Below are positions 1 to 8,100 of a stretch of 25,569 nt of DNA, piece after piece. The stretch's first letter is position 1; every line of letters begins with the position of its first letter. The notes beneath the pieces are model-generated. The model was not told the origin of the DNA. It was given only the letters and a program-made list of their open reading frames with translations, and made no database searches. Both the position numbers and the translations under genes were made by a program. The stretch lies in NCBI GenBank assembly GCA_013115125.1, contig JABANN010000495.1:1-25569 (forward strand), in the 5' to 3' direction. Source of the DNA: Perkinsus olseni. Its lineage: Eukaryota > Perkinsozoa > Perkinsida.

Positions 1-100
1 AAACCAAAAACTTTGGGGGGTTAGCCCCCCCACCCGCGGGCCCCCCCCATCGGGGGGGGTTTGTTTTTGGGTCGGGCGCCCCCCCCTTTTCCCGGGGGGG
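1..100. other. G/C homopolymer edge, low complexity
   Basis: The first ~100 bases are runs of 6 to 9 G or C broken by short linkers, unlike anything else in the window. An open frame passes through but gives only a Pro/Gly-rich string before recognisable reverse transcriptase sequence. This may be a contig-end assembly or read-quality artefact. It could also be a genuine G/C-rich tract. Confidence 0.5.
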
Positions 101-1310
101 CCACACTAGACCAAACCTTGCAGTTACCCTCCTTACAAGATGTGCTCACTCTGTTGAGCCACTGCATGGGGTGCAAACGCCCCACAGATCTGGTCCTCAC
201 TGTCGTCGACATCAAGAGCGCATTTCGCCTACTCGGCGTTCGTCAGCAGGAAACCGTTGAACTCAACGTCCGAGCGGGCGGCGTCACCTACAGACACCGG
301 TGTCTCCCGTTCGGGCACCGCAGCAGTCCTTTCAACTTTTCACGTACCGCGGGTGCAGCCCACCGGATGCTGCTGCTGCTTACGGCACTGTTGCTCTGGT
401 TCCTCTTTGGACTACTCTACGTCGACGACATGTTCTTCGCTATAGAGCGAGAACATGGAGTCGAGGGGCTAGGGCTTATTCTTGCCTTCTGGGGTTGCCT
501 GGGATTCGGTTTCTCCTACCGAAAGCTCCATTTAGGTCGCAAAGCGAAATTCGTGGGTTATGAAGTTGAGATCGCCAATGAAGGTATATACGTTACGGTG
601 CCGCGGGAAAAGCTCCAAGCTATGTATCACTGAGAACCTCAGGCAGACCCTGGTGGCGGTGCCCGTTCGTAAATGAAAAGAGCCTCGCGGCGAGGCCCTC
701 GCCAGTCTTGCTGGAAAACTCTCGTGGGCTTTGTATTGTTTTAAGCTTCTCCGACCCTACTTGTCTACGACTTTCGGAGCATTATCTCTGATGAAGAGAA
801 AACACTTGAGGAGCATGCGGACCCCAAAAGGGCTCCGGCAAGATCTATCTTTCCTGCTCAAGGTTTTCGGTGACCTCGACTCGAATGCGTTGTCCTACCC
901 GGTCCTCTCCTGCCAATGCGACATTGAGTCCGCAACACTGGTAGGCTCAGACGCGTCGACCACCGGACTGGCCGGCTTCGTACGACACGACGGGACCTGG
1001 ACGTACTGGTCCCTGCCGCTGAGCAATCTCCGCGAAGACGTCAGGAGAAGCGTCTGTGGAGACGCGTCGGCCTTCAGCCACAGGGATATGTGCTATCTTG
1101 AATTACTTGCCTCACTGATGACGCTGTCCCTATTGGCCCAATGGAGACCCACAACGCGGGTCATCGTCCAATGCGATAATCAAGGTGCTGTAGCAATCTT
1201 ACAGAAGGGATACAGCCCCAAGACGAGGGCGCAGTGGCTCCTGCGAAACGCCGCAGGATTCCTGTTCAAACTATCACCATTAATCTCCTTTCACTATATA
1301 AGCTCTCACA
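100..1310 (+). mobile_element. Retroelement fossil: reverse transcriptase and RNase H remains
   Basis: Translation shows reverse transcriptase landmarks in order: a VVDIKSAF block with the first catalytic Asp, a CLPFG..SSP block, the YVDDM active-site box and a KFVGYEV block. RNase H-like landmarks follow further on: GSDASTTGLAGF, YLELLA, and VQCDNQGAVAIL with a late SFHYISSH. The RNase H style (LELLA, DNQGAV) resembles DIRS/Ngaro-type or Ty3-related elements, but I cannot fix the family. The element is cut off by the left window edge and looks broken, with roughly one or two breaks. No terminal repeat or recombinase was recognised. It is probably old to middle-aged, since the motifs are still clear. 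Confidence 0.75.
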
Positions 1311-1385
1311 CTATTAGTGTGACTATACGCGGCGTATCCTGCGCAGCCACAGCTTGTGTGGAGAGTATCTATGGAGAGCGATACA

Positions 1386-1771
1386 TCACATAGACCGCAC
1401 ATTAGTAGCTTCGTCAGCCGAAGACTGCTTATCAAAATGGTAGTCAGCAATGCTAGCAGCGTCGCCGCGGCTCGACTCTGAAGGGGCAACAACATCGGGG
1501 ATACGAGCATGATACCTATATCCGGTAGAAGATTGTCCTTGTTGTGGAACGGCCTTACCAGTAGTCGACTTAGTCGGAAAACATGCATGCCAGAGATGCC
1601 TCAACCTCAAGCATTCATTCATATCATCACCAGCAGTCTTCTGAATTAAAGCATCAACCTCTTCTTGACGAAGATACACAGCATAGCGAGCATCCAAACC
1701 AGTCGCTCGAGCAAAATCTTGTCGGGCAGTCTCTTCCGTCTCATCATCAATCCTGCATCGGGTACCAATGT
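1386..1771 (-). mobile_element. Internal region of an LTR retroelement fossil (gag-side)
   Basis: On the minus strand an open stretch of about 130 codons begins just inside the LTR at 1772-1879 and runs leftward. It is charged and Gln/Ser-rich, with a Cys/His cluster (CLRLRHLWHAC), in the position where gag is expected. I cannot match it to a named gag. It converges with the + strand reverse transcriptase fossil near 1390, so either two elements abut or one inserted into the other. The element is truncated, and no second LTR is seen in the window. Confidence 0.45.
1752..1767 (-). other. Putative primer binding site of the LTR element
   Basis: Read on the minus strand, TGGTACCCGATGCAGG starts 4 nt after the LTR end. 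Its complement has the layout of a tRNA 3' end: half a T-stem (CCTGC), seven acceptor bases, a discriminator base, then CCA. That is the expected form of a tRNA-primed LTR element. The tRNA-Ser in this window has a different acceptor stem, so it is not the matching primer. Confidence 0.6.
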
Positions 1772-1879
1772 TGTTATTTCCCTCTTGACTTAACAAAACC
1801 ATGCTTCAGCCAGTAACAGGGATATAGGAAGAGATACTGATCTGATGCTCAAAATATGCACCACAATATCGTAATAACA
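1772..1879 (-). repeat. Short LTR (108 bp)
   Basis: The segment starts TGTTATT and ends AATAACA, giving the TG...CA ends and short inverted tips typical of LTRs. On the minus strand it is followed after 4 nt by the primer-site match. Its length of 108 bp is short for an LTR and recalls TRIM-like or compact copia-type elements. No partner LTR was found in the window, so target-site duplications cannot be confirmed. Confidence 0.55.
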
Positions 1880-1912
1880 TTAAAATGACGTAGTTTAGCG
1901 AGGAGGGACAAA

Positions 1913-2002
1913 TGCACGGCCTAGCTCAGAGAATCACACAAGAGAATCACAAACAGTTTGTGATACTCTTGTGTGATTCTCTGAGCTAGGAGGTGCCGTG
2001 CA
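1913..2002. repeat. 90-bp near-perfect palindrome
   Basis: Left arm 1913-1954 and right arm 1956-2002 are reverse complements over more than 40 bp, with one mismatch and a 5-base length difference. Only one base separates them. The core reads CTAGCTCAGAGAATCACAC on the left and its complement on the right. It lies 33 bp beyond the LTR. It could be a foldback mini-element or a product of inverted templated synthesis. Confidence 0.85.
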
Positions 2003-2035
2003 TAGTTACTATGGTACCCATGACGGAGGGAGTTC

Positions 2036-2080
2036 ACTACAACCTGCAATAACCTTAGTCGACACTCCCCTGGGGAGTCT
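2036..2080 (-). other. Remnant of a peptide-gene upstream region (copy G)
   Basis: On the minus strand a TTGCAGGTT acceptor-like stretch (near 2041-2050) is preceded by a perfect 7-1-7 palindrome at 2064-2078 (ACTCCCC/GGGGAGT). This is the same arrangement and spacing seen upstream of the better peptide copies. Repeat R1 follows to the right just as repeat R2 follows copy B. The coding part is not recognisable here. Confidence 0.4.
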
Positions 2081-2116
2081 CCCCATGATCTCCCCCGACG
2101 CGCGGTCTTGTGTTGG

Positions 2117-3690
2117 ATCAGCCTTGAGGGCCGCTCCGTGTGAAAATAGGAGTCTATTACGTACACTGCAACTGAATGCAATATGATCGCTCAGGGCCTA
2201 GCCTGAGCTGTTCAGAACACAAGCTTGCAGTGCCGTCCTATGGTGCATTCCTGCAGCCGATGCGAAAGCGCGGAGGACTCTCTCAGCTTCAGTCTACGCT
2301 CAACTCGCATCAATATCGATCGCGTCACGGTCTGAGGAGTTACTCACACGCATCAACTCGCCTCAACTTGTCGCAGAGGTTGGATCAAGTCACACGCCTT
2401 CTCGCAACCTCCCTGGAGACAGAGCAAGGCGGGTGATTGCCATGTAGCACACGGAGCCTGACCGTTCGAAGCACATTACCCGCTATTCAGTCGAGTCGAT
2501 GCGGAAAGAATAATTGAGACATCTCAGTGACGTAGTCTTCTTACTCACACGTGGCACACAACACTATGTGACGGATGGTCACGCGCCACCGTTCGACTAA
2601 TCTGAGGTTCAGATTCTGAGCATGAGCAGATCGGCAGCAGGCGTTAACAATGCAGTTTGGCCGGAAATCCGAGTGATGGTCGGGCTCAGCATGAGGGTAT
2701 AGATATTTCTAGAGATGACCGGCTGACCTCATTTGCATTGTTGCACTCGCGTGCATGAGTATGCGTTCTAGCCTCGATTTTACGCTAGGCTGGATTGCGC
2801 AGCGTAATCTACGCTAGAGATTCTCTATTAGAGAATATCATCATCGATCGGCTCCCCTCGAGTCCGGTTTTCTACCGCTCTTTGAGACTCGTCTCGAATA
2901 GCCACACTGACTGAGTTACTGCACATGCCCGTTGTTACTAGCACTCTACTAGGCTTAAGTGATATACCCTTCACCGAAGACTCTTAGAGTCTTGAGCGGT
3001 AATATGAACTGTGTGATTCACAGGCCTCTGTCTTCGGTGCTGCTTTCGGGAGGAGCTAGGGACGGTAACTCACGTAGCCTTAAGTCTTATGGGGTTCACA
3101 TCATGTGGGCGATTTGGGGCTTCCCCTAGCGCAGCTATGCACTCGATAGAATCAGCTGCGTTAACTACAAGTCGAAGTCTGGTCTTTATGCGGTAATTTA
3201 TGGGGATTGAACGAATCACCGGTCGCTCGGTCTACACAGGGCTGGGCTACTTCTCCGCCAAGGGCGTCCGTTTCAGTAACAGTGTAGCTTCGACATTGTT
3301 GCAACGCAAGATGATGAGTAAATAGCTAAGCGAGCTAAGCCAACGAGTCTTTTTCCAAGCTGACTCTCTTGCGGGGAATGCGCGTATGCAGTGCAACGTC
3401 GTATAATATTGACAGGCATGCTATCTTGGGAAATGGAATCATATCATCTCGGGTCAAGTGGTAGCTCGGTGTAGGTCGCGGGGGAGAGTCTGCAGGATTC
3501 ATGGTGCGATGAGTCCTCACTGGGGCCCTCTGCGAGGACTTCTTTCCTGAGTCCGAATGTTCCAGCTCAAACTGAGTTGGATCAATGTCTTCCTTCAGTG
3601 TGAGGTCACCTGTGATTGGTTGACAATAATCAGCTATCGGCAGAAATGCAACATAACCATATGAAAATTTCATCGTGAACAACGTGTGCG
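2117..3690. repeat. Diverged repeat copy R1
   Basis: This aligns by eye with 4940-6375 (R2) along most of its length. Shared landmarks are AATATCGATCGCGTCACGGT, a GGAGACAGAGCAA block, CAGTCGAGTCGATG-like, GATAGAATCAG, GATTGAACGAATCAC and a CTGAGTC..GTTCCAGCTC block. It contains no convincing long coding frame and carries many short palindromes. A fragment near 2650 resembles Misato exon 1. It lies upstream, in the peptide-gene sense, of degraded copy G. Confidence 0.7.
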
Positions 3691-3699
3691 AATCATAGG

Positions 3700-4134
3700 G
3701 CCTCGAGGGTGGGGGCCCCTCACCTTCTTCCACTCCTCACTGAGGGGGGATGTTCCTGAGTGCTCATCGTACCACAACAATCGTTACCGAATGTATTGTG
3801 GGCTACAACCTGCAGTGCCTTGAGAATCGGAGTGCTCAACTGTCTTCCGTGAGATGGTATGTTGATACGTACCGCAATTGACCAACACGAGACCGTGCGG
3901 ATGCGCAAAGGAGCCTTCCTTGTGTCCAACTGCTTACGCAACGTCACAGTTACTGGCAAGATGTCGCAACTAAAGGGATAATACTCCGGATGCCATTCTC
4001 GGCCCACAGCATTATCCTATATTAGATGGAATCGGCGAGGCCGGAGTACTCAACAGCTGAGTCTTGGCTGCTACTTCACAGCAAACCGATAAGAAAGTCC
4101 CTCGCTGTCATGCTGTCAAAAAGTTGGCCATTAT
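3700..4134. other. Gene-free stretch between R1 and peptide copy A
   Basis: Minus-strand open stretches exist here, but neither has recognisable domains. I see no tRNA and no strong palindrome. Confidence 0.4.
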
Positions 4135-4345
4135 TACGGCCTCGAACGGAAGCATTCACTGTTCCAATGCAGAGAGCACTTCTCGCCAGAGGGGCACGGC
4201 GGGTTGCGAGAACCCGTAGAACACTCATAGTCAGACTATGATAGTCTGGCTGAAGCAGGGAACGAAGTTGGGCATCGCACTGTAGAGGGCCATACAGCAA
4301 CGCCAACCAGATGATGGTAATCAGGTGAAGGTAGATCTGGACCAT
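4135..4345 (-). pseudogene. Degraded secreted cysteine-rich peptide gene (copy A)
   Basis: On the minus strand the conserved acceptor (ATTACAG) and 12-nt leader ATTATCATTAAT precede an ATG at 4345. A signal-peptide-like start MVQIYLHLITIIWLALL follows, ending in QCDAQLRSL as in the intact copies. Further on, remains of the cysteine-rich half are recognisable at DNA level, for example a segment coding CPSGEKCSLHWNSEC, very close to copy B. The middle contains palindromic sequence not present in B. The copy looks broken, with a couple of breaks. It lies about 520 bp from copy B in the same orientation, as a tandem pair. Confidence 0.7.
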
Positions 4346-4667
4346 ATTAATGATAATCTGTAATGACCAGCTATCCCAGACCCGTCGCTTCTCGAGTCTC
4401 ACGGTTCGACTTCACGTTTATGAATTCCACTATTTTGTTGGCGCCCTCATACTTAACGCAAGCCAGCGACACTACCGAGACGAGCTTAATGAGCCCCATT
4501 GTAGTGGGAGTCTACTGCGAAATATCCATTTGGCCGTTATAATAGTAGCATTCGAAGGACCGAACCAGGTGGATTTATAAAAAGGCATGTTGAAACGCCA
4601 TCTCCTGGAATTGATGGTACCTTGGAATATTAGTGTCCAAAAAGGGCCCGTCGTTAGAAGCCCTTCC

Positions 4668-4865
4668 TCAGGGTCTGGAACAAAAGCATTGACTATTCCA
4701 ATGTATCAAGCACTTCTCGTCGGAGAGGCATGGCTTTCCGCAGGCACCTGCAGGGCATTCATACGATGGAGAGTACAACGCACGGAGTCGGGCATCGCAC
4801 TGCAGAGGAGCAGATAGCAGAACGAACCAGAGAAAAGTGATAAGCGAGAGGTAGGTCTTAACCAT
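4668..4865 (-). CDS. Small secreted six-cysteine peptide (copy B), 65 aa
   Basis: Intact frame starting at the ATG at 4865. Residues 1-23 form a signal peptide: MVKTYLSL, a hydrophobic ITFLWFVLLSA core, then PLQC. A short linker DARLRAL follows, then a mature region with six cysteines spaced C-x4-C-x3-C-x5-C-x7-C-x-C and ending FCSRP. Copy D at 19105-19299 has exactly the same spacing but different residues between the cysteines, as expected for a disulfide-rich secreted peptide under diversifying change. The upstream in-frame Met at 4928 is rejected because only the ATG at 4865 is conserved in all copies, 12 nt after a conserved CAG acceptor. The CxxxC plus CxC spacing recalls the cysteine-stabilised alpha/beta fold of defensin-like peptides, which is inference only. 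The function is unknown. Confidence 0.8.
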   Translation of the reverse strand: MVKTYLSLITFLWFVLLSAPLQCDARLRALYSPSYECPAGACGKPCLSDEKCLIHWNSQCFCSRP

Positions 4866-4880
4866 ATTAATGTTAACCTG
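4866..4880 (-). promoter_or_regulatory. Conserved splice acceptor and 12-nt leader of peptide gene B
   Basis: On the minus strand ATTACAG is followed by 12 nt (GTTAACATTAAT) and then the ATG. Copies A, C, D and E have CAG plus the near-identical 12 nt ATTATCATTAAT or GTTATCATTAAT. A conserved AG acceptor this close to the ATG suggests either spliced-leader trans-splicing or a first intron ending in the 5' UTR. Confidence 0.6.
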
Positions 4881-4901
4881 TAATGGATAGTCGATAATCC
4901 C

Positions 4902-4920
4902 CTCAATCTCAGCGATTGAG
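4902..4920. repeat. Hairpin upstream of peptide gene B (7-5-7)
   Basis: CTCAATC and GATTGAG flank a 5-nt loop, starting 37 nt upstream of the gene B ATG and 22 nt before the splice acceptor. Copies C, D and G have different hairpin sequences at the matching place. Confidence 0.65.
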
Positions 4921-5563
4921 CGACCCAACGCTAGGCCGCTTAGTATGGAAATGAGAGTCTACTGCATACGCTACAGCTTAATGCAATATAATTGGTTGGA
5001 GCACAGTCTGAGCTGCAAAACCGCGGAGGATTCTCCTGGCTTCAGTCTTAGGTCGACCAGCATTAATATCGATCGCGTCACGGTCTGCGTAGTCAGTTGC
5101 ACGCGTCATCTCGGCTCCACTGGTCGCAGAGACTAGACTTAGTCACAAACCATTTCGCAACTTTCCTGGGGACAGAGCAAAGCGGGGTATTACTCCGCAG
5201 CACACAGAGCGCTGGGCGCCTCGAGGCACATTACCTGTCATTCGGTCGAGTCGATGTAGAGAGATTAAATGGGAGATCACGGGGAGACAGCATAGAGACA
5301 TCCTATGCGCCGAGGGGTCACGCGTTACCGTCGCATGCACCTGCAGTTGAGAGGATCGGGGGTAGATCGGGAGCAGATGTAGTTTGGCCGGGAGTCCAGT
5401 CATGTTTCGGCTCTGTATTGGAGTATGCAAGTTTGGTCTCGTTGCCTCGAGCACTCTGCTAGATGAAGAGATGAAAGTGGTATTGTTGTGCACTGAACAA
5501 TGTTCAGGTCATTTGATCGGCATCTGCCTTCGGTGCTGCTCTTCAGAGTAGCTGAGGATGGTA

Positions 5564-5584
5564 GCTCACCTAAGTTAGGTGAGC
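5564..5584. repeat. Perfect palindrome, 10-bp arms, 1-nt centre
   Basis: GCTCACCTAA and TTAGGTGAGC flank a single G. The matching place in R1 (about 3067-3080) has CTCACGTAG without the second arm, so the palindrome is specific to R2. Confidence 0.85.
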
Positions 5585-6087
5585 CTCAAGGTTAAACCTC
5601 GAGTCCAATGTGGACGCCTCCGGACCTCCTCAACTTGAGGACCTCAAGTGCAGCTATGTACTTGATAGAATCAGTTGCGTGGACTGAGTATGAACTTTAC
5701 GCGCTCATTGGTGAGGATTGAACGAATCACTGGTCGCTGGCTACTCAGCACTTCGCTGCGGGACCGTCAAGGGCATCCGTCGCAGCAAAAAAAGTGTTGC
5801 GGCTCGGTTGCACATGTTCACGGAAGATGAGGAATAATTAACTGAGCTAATGGGTCAGACTCGCTTAGCCTTTTTCCACGATAATCCTTTGGTGGGAAAT
5901 GCAGAAATACAGTGAAACGTCGGAAAAGAATTGAGAACGTCAATTTTTTCAGAAGAATCCTTCTATTGTTCTCCATTGAAAAGCGTGCTTTCGCGAGCGA
6001 TGGAATCATAACAGCCAGGAACGAGCGGTAGCTCGGTGTGGGACGCGGGGGAAGTCTCCGTCGGCGACTCTCCGAGATTCATGATGT

Positions 6088-6136
6088 GATAAGCCCTCAG
6101 TGCCACTGAGGGCTTATCCCCACTGAGTCAGTGGGG
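6088..6136. repeat. Two adjoining perfect palindromes (15-1-15 and 9-1-9)
   Basis: 6088-6118 has 15-bp arms (GATAAGCCCTCAGTG and its complement) around one C. 6118-6136 has 9-bp arms (CCCCACTGA and its complement) around one G. The aligned part of R1 near 3507-3530 has only the first-arm-like sequence. Confidence 0.9.
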
Positions 6137-6671
6137 TGTTGGAGGACTGCTCTCCTGAGTCTGAAGGTTCCAGCTCGAACTGAGTCGCATCAACGTTGAG
6201 TGTGATGCGGTCGGGCTATGATCTCTTCCCACAGTCACGAAGCTCAGAGCCATCTTGTCTTACGACTGACCGCGTCGTTCCGTGTCATATTACGTCTTTT
6301 TGGTCGACAATAACTGGCTATTGGCAGAGATGCAGCATAACCGAGTAAAAACTTCATCATGAAATGCAAACAGCTCGTGCCGCACGAGTCGCGCGAACCG
6401 TATACTCTCAGAGTCTGACGCTAGCATAGAGCCTCATCACTAACGGCAGTAACCATTTTGTATCATCTCATGCTTCGAACTTCACTTTCGGTTCATTATG
6501 AGCTTCCTGATCTATCGCTACAGTCCCAGAGTGAGTCTGCGAGACTCTCTTTAGCGTGTTTGAGGCCTAAACTTTAACCTCGCATGCGGTCCTCATCCGA
6601 TAAGGATAAGTCCGACTAGGACTGGTGATCTCAGTAACAACTCAATAACAGTCTGAGTATAAGACGCATTC

Positions 6672-6950
6672 GTAAGAAGATGAAAGATTATAATGTCTCA
6701 CGATGATATCATACTAAACTATTAAGTGCGACCGAAATAAATAGTAAGTTCATTCGCGAGTTCCCTGTAACTCATTGGGAGACTCGAGTAAATAGCAGAC
6801 TCATAGCAGGCAGCAAGTATCTCCTAGTAAACCGTCCGCGCCATCACGACCAACGCGGAGGAGGGTCGCTTCAGCAGTGCTGAGTCAGCACGGAGACTTA
6901 ATCAAAAGCCAGGAGCGTGGCGATGCATAACCAGTGAAATCTTGAAAAAG
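6672..6950. repeat. Tandem-like duplicated unit, copy 1
   Basis: Aligns with 7052-7328. Shared parts include TGATATCATACT-like, ATTCGCGAGTT, ACTCGAGTA, ACGCGGAGGAG and GCCAGGAG. The unit is about 280 bp and the spacing between copies is about 380 bp. Copy 1 ends in a strong palindrome absent from copy 2. No coding potential was seen. Confidence 0.7.
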
Positions 6951-6996
6951 GAATCATTTTTCAAGATTTCAACAAACTATCCTTTTAAAGGATAGT
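6936..6996. repeat. Two consecutive perfect palindromes (14-7-14 and 10-1-10)
   Basis: 6936-6970 has GAAATCTTGAAAAA and its exact complement around 7 nt. 6976-6996 has ACTATCCTTT and AAAGGATAGT around one T. They lie at the end of duplicated unit 1, directly beside degraded peptide copy F. The same place after unit 2 has no palindrome. Confidence 0.9.
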
Positions 6997-7036
6997 GGAA
7001 ACTGCAATCCGAACCATTTTCATGATAACCTGCAAT
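6995..7036 (-). pseudogene. Short remnant of a peptide-gene start (copy F)
   Basis: On the minus strand TTGCAGGTTATCATGAAA precedes ATGGTTC, a recognisable but diverged version of the conserved acceptor, leader and start. The rest of the gene is missing. The palindromes at 6936-6996 occupy the place where the signal peptide would continue. Confidence 0.5.
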
Positions 7037-7051
7037 TGATAACCGTCATTT

Positions 7052-7328
7052 ATAAGAAAAAGAAAAATTATAGTCTCTCATGATGATTTCATACTGAACT
7101 ATAAGTCCGAACGAAATGAATAGCAAGTGATTCGCGAGTTCTTCGTAACTTAGCATACTCGAGTAGATATCAGATCTATAACGGGCGAACAATTTCCTTC
7201 TAGCAAGCAGTGCGCGTCATCCCGGTTGACTGCGTTAACTTGACGCGGAGGAGGCTCGCCTCAGCACGGAGGCTCTTTCAAACGCCAGGAGAGTGGTGGT
7301 GTATGACCAGTAGAATATTGAAAGATGG
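7052..7328. repeat. Tandem-like duplicated unit, copy 2
   Basis: Partner of 6672-6950. It lacks the TCAGCA-G-TGCTGA palindrome of unit 1, having CTCGCCTCAGCACGG where unit 1 carries the palindrome between GTCGCT and GTCAGCACGG. It also lacks the 14-bp-arm palindrome at the end of unit 1. Confidence 0.7.
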
Positions 7329-7412
7329 AAAATGCAAAATCTGTATGGTAAAAGTGATATGATAGAAAACCGCTTGGCCTCCTTCATTAGAAAAAAGTTC
7401 GTCCGTGATTAG

Positions 7413-7555
7413 CAGTTAACGCAGTGACATTCACCGTACCATTGAAGCTGGCAATATTGACCCGGGACAACTATATGGACCAGCTAGAGCACGCAGGTGG
7501 CCATCGCACTGGCGAAGCAGGCAAGAGTCATTAGGGGGAGGTAGGTCAGAACCAT
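7413..7555 (-). pseudogene. Degraded secreted cysteine-rich peptide gene (copy C)
   Basis: Very close to copy D. They share a long, nearly identical stretch including AGCTAGAGCACGCAGGTGGC and the 3' end CAGTGACATTCACCGTACC. The acceptor (TTTGCAG), leader and ATG at 7555 are conserved and the start reads MVLTYLPLMTLACF. The copy is shorter than D and looks broken, with one or two breaks. It is probably the most recent duplication partner of D. Confidence 0.75.
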
Positions 7556-7591
7556 ATTAATGATAGCCTGCAAAGGATGTCCGTCGACCCT

Positions 7592-7608
7592 ACTCAGTCG
7601 GACTGAGT
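7592..7608. repeat. Hairpin upstream of peptide copy C (8-1-8)
   Basis: ACTCAGTC and GACTGAGT flank one G, starting 37 nt upstream of the ATG at 7555. The offset is the same as in copy B but the sequence differs. Confidence 0.75.
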
Positions 7609-7867
7609 CCCTCACAACACTTGCGCACTCAGTGGAAGCTACTGGGTGTAAAAGGAGGATCATGCACGACAACTTACTGTAGTCTCGATGGATGAAACTC
7701 TAGACATGAAAAGTGAGTGAACCCGACGGTGACATTCGCACTGCGAGCCTTGCATCAGAATCCGGGAAGACCGGATACGGGGCCCCGGTCCGCGGAAGTT
7801 TTTCTAAGCTCCAGTCTCGGGCCGAATCTTTTGGCTCCCCCCTAGTAGGGGGGGCCAAACAGTACCA

Positions 7868-8100
7868 TTGACGATGGATGACTGATTGCGTCACGGTCTG
7901 TACGGTCACTCGCACGCACGAACTCGTCGGGTGACAAGTTGTCACGCAGACAGAACGATTACACGAGCCTTTCCAAGCGTTTCTGAGGTAAACAGCCGGA
8001 AAGGTGATCATCATGCGGCACACAGAGAACAAGACACTTAGTGGCTCAGCATTCGTGGTTCGGTCTAGTCTATGTTGAGGCGTTGAGCGAGATCCCAGGA
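7868..8100. repeat. Partial third copy of the R1/R2 repeat (R3)
   Basis: It matches R1/R2 through GATTGCGTCACGGTCTG, a GCACGCA..AACTCG stretch, a TTTC..AGGTAAACAG stretch and GCGGCACACAGAG. It covers only about 230 bp of the repeat. Like R1 and R2 it lies on the 5' side of a peptide copy (C), which suggests the repeat and the peptide gene travel together. Confidence 0.55.

Larger units (their letters stand above)
4940..6375. repeat. Diverged repeat copy R2
   Basis: Paralogue of R1 (2117-3690), adjoining the 5' side of peptide gene B. Relative to R1 it carries extra perfect palindromes at 5564-5584 and 6088-6136. A segment near 5381-5428 matches Misato exon 1 without gaps at about 70% by eye. 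There is no convincing full-length coding region. A 121-codon + frame at 5097-5462 has no recognisable domain and is not conserved as a frame in R1. Confidence 0.7.

Noticed and set aside
3335-4007. Two minus-strand open frames of 132 and 95 codons
   Set aside because: They extend beyond repeat R1 but are not conserved as frames in R2 and show no family motif.
4668-4928. Longer form of peptide B starting at the Met at 4928
   Set aside because: The extra 21 residues are not conserved in other copies, cross the conserved splice acceptor and would bury the signal peptide.
5097-5462. 121-codon plus-strand frame in R2
   Set aside because: The aligned R1 sequence does not keep the frame and no motif is seen.
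6088-6136. Bacterial-type terminators
   Set aside because: Stems lack T-tracts, lie in repeats with no upstream gene, and the window is eukaryotic.
6672-7328. CRISPR-like or satellite array
   Set aside because: There are only two diverged units with no regular short repeats or spacers. A local duplication explains it.
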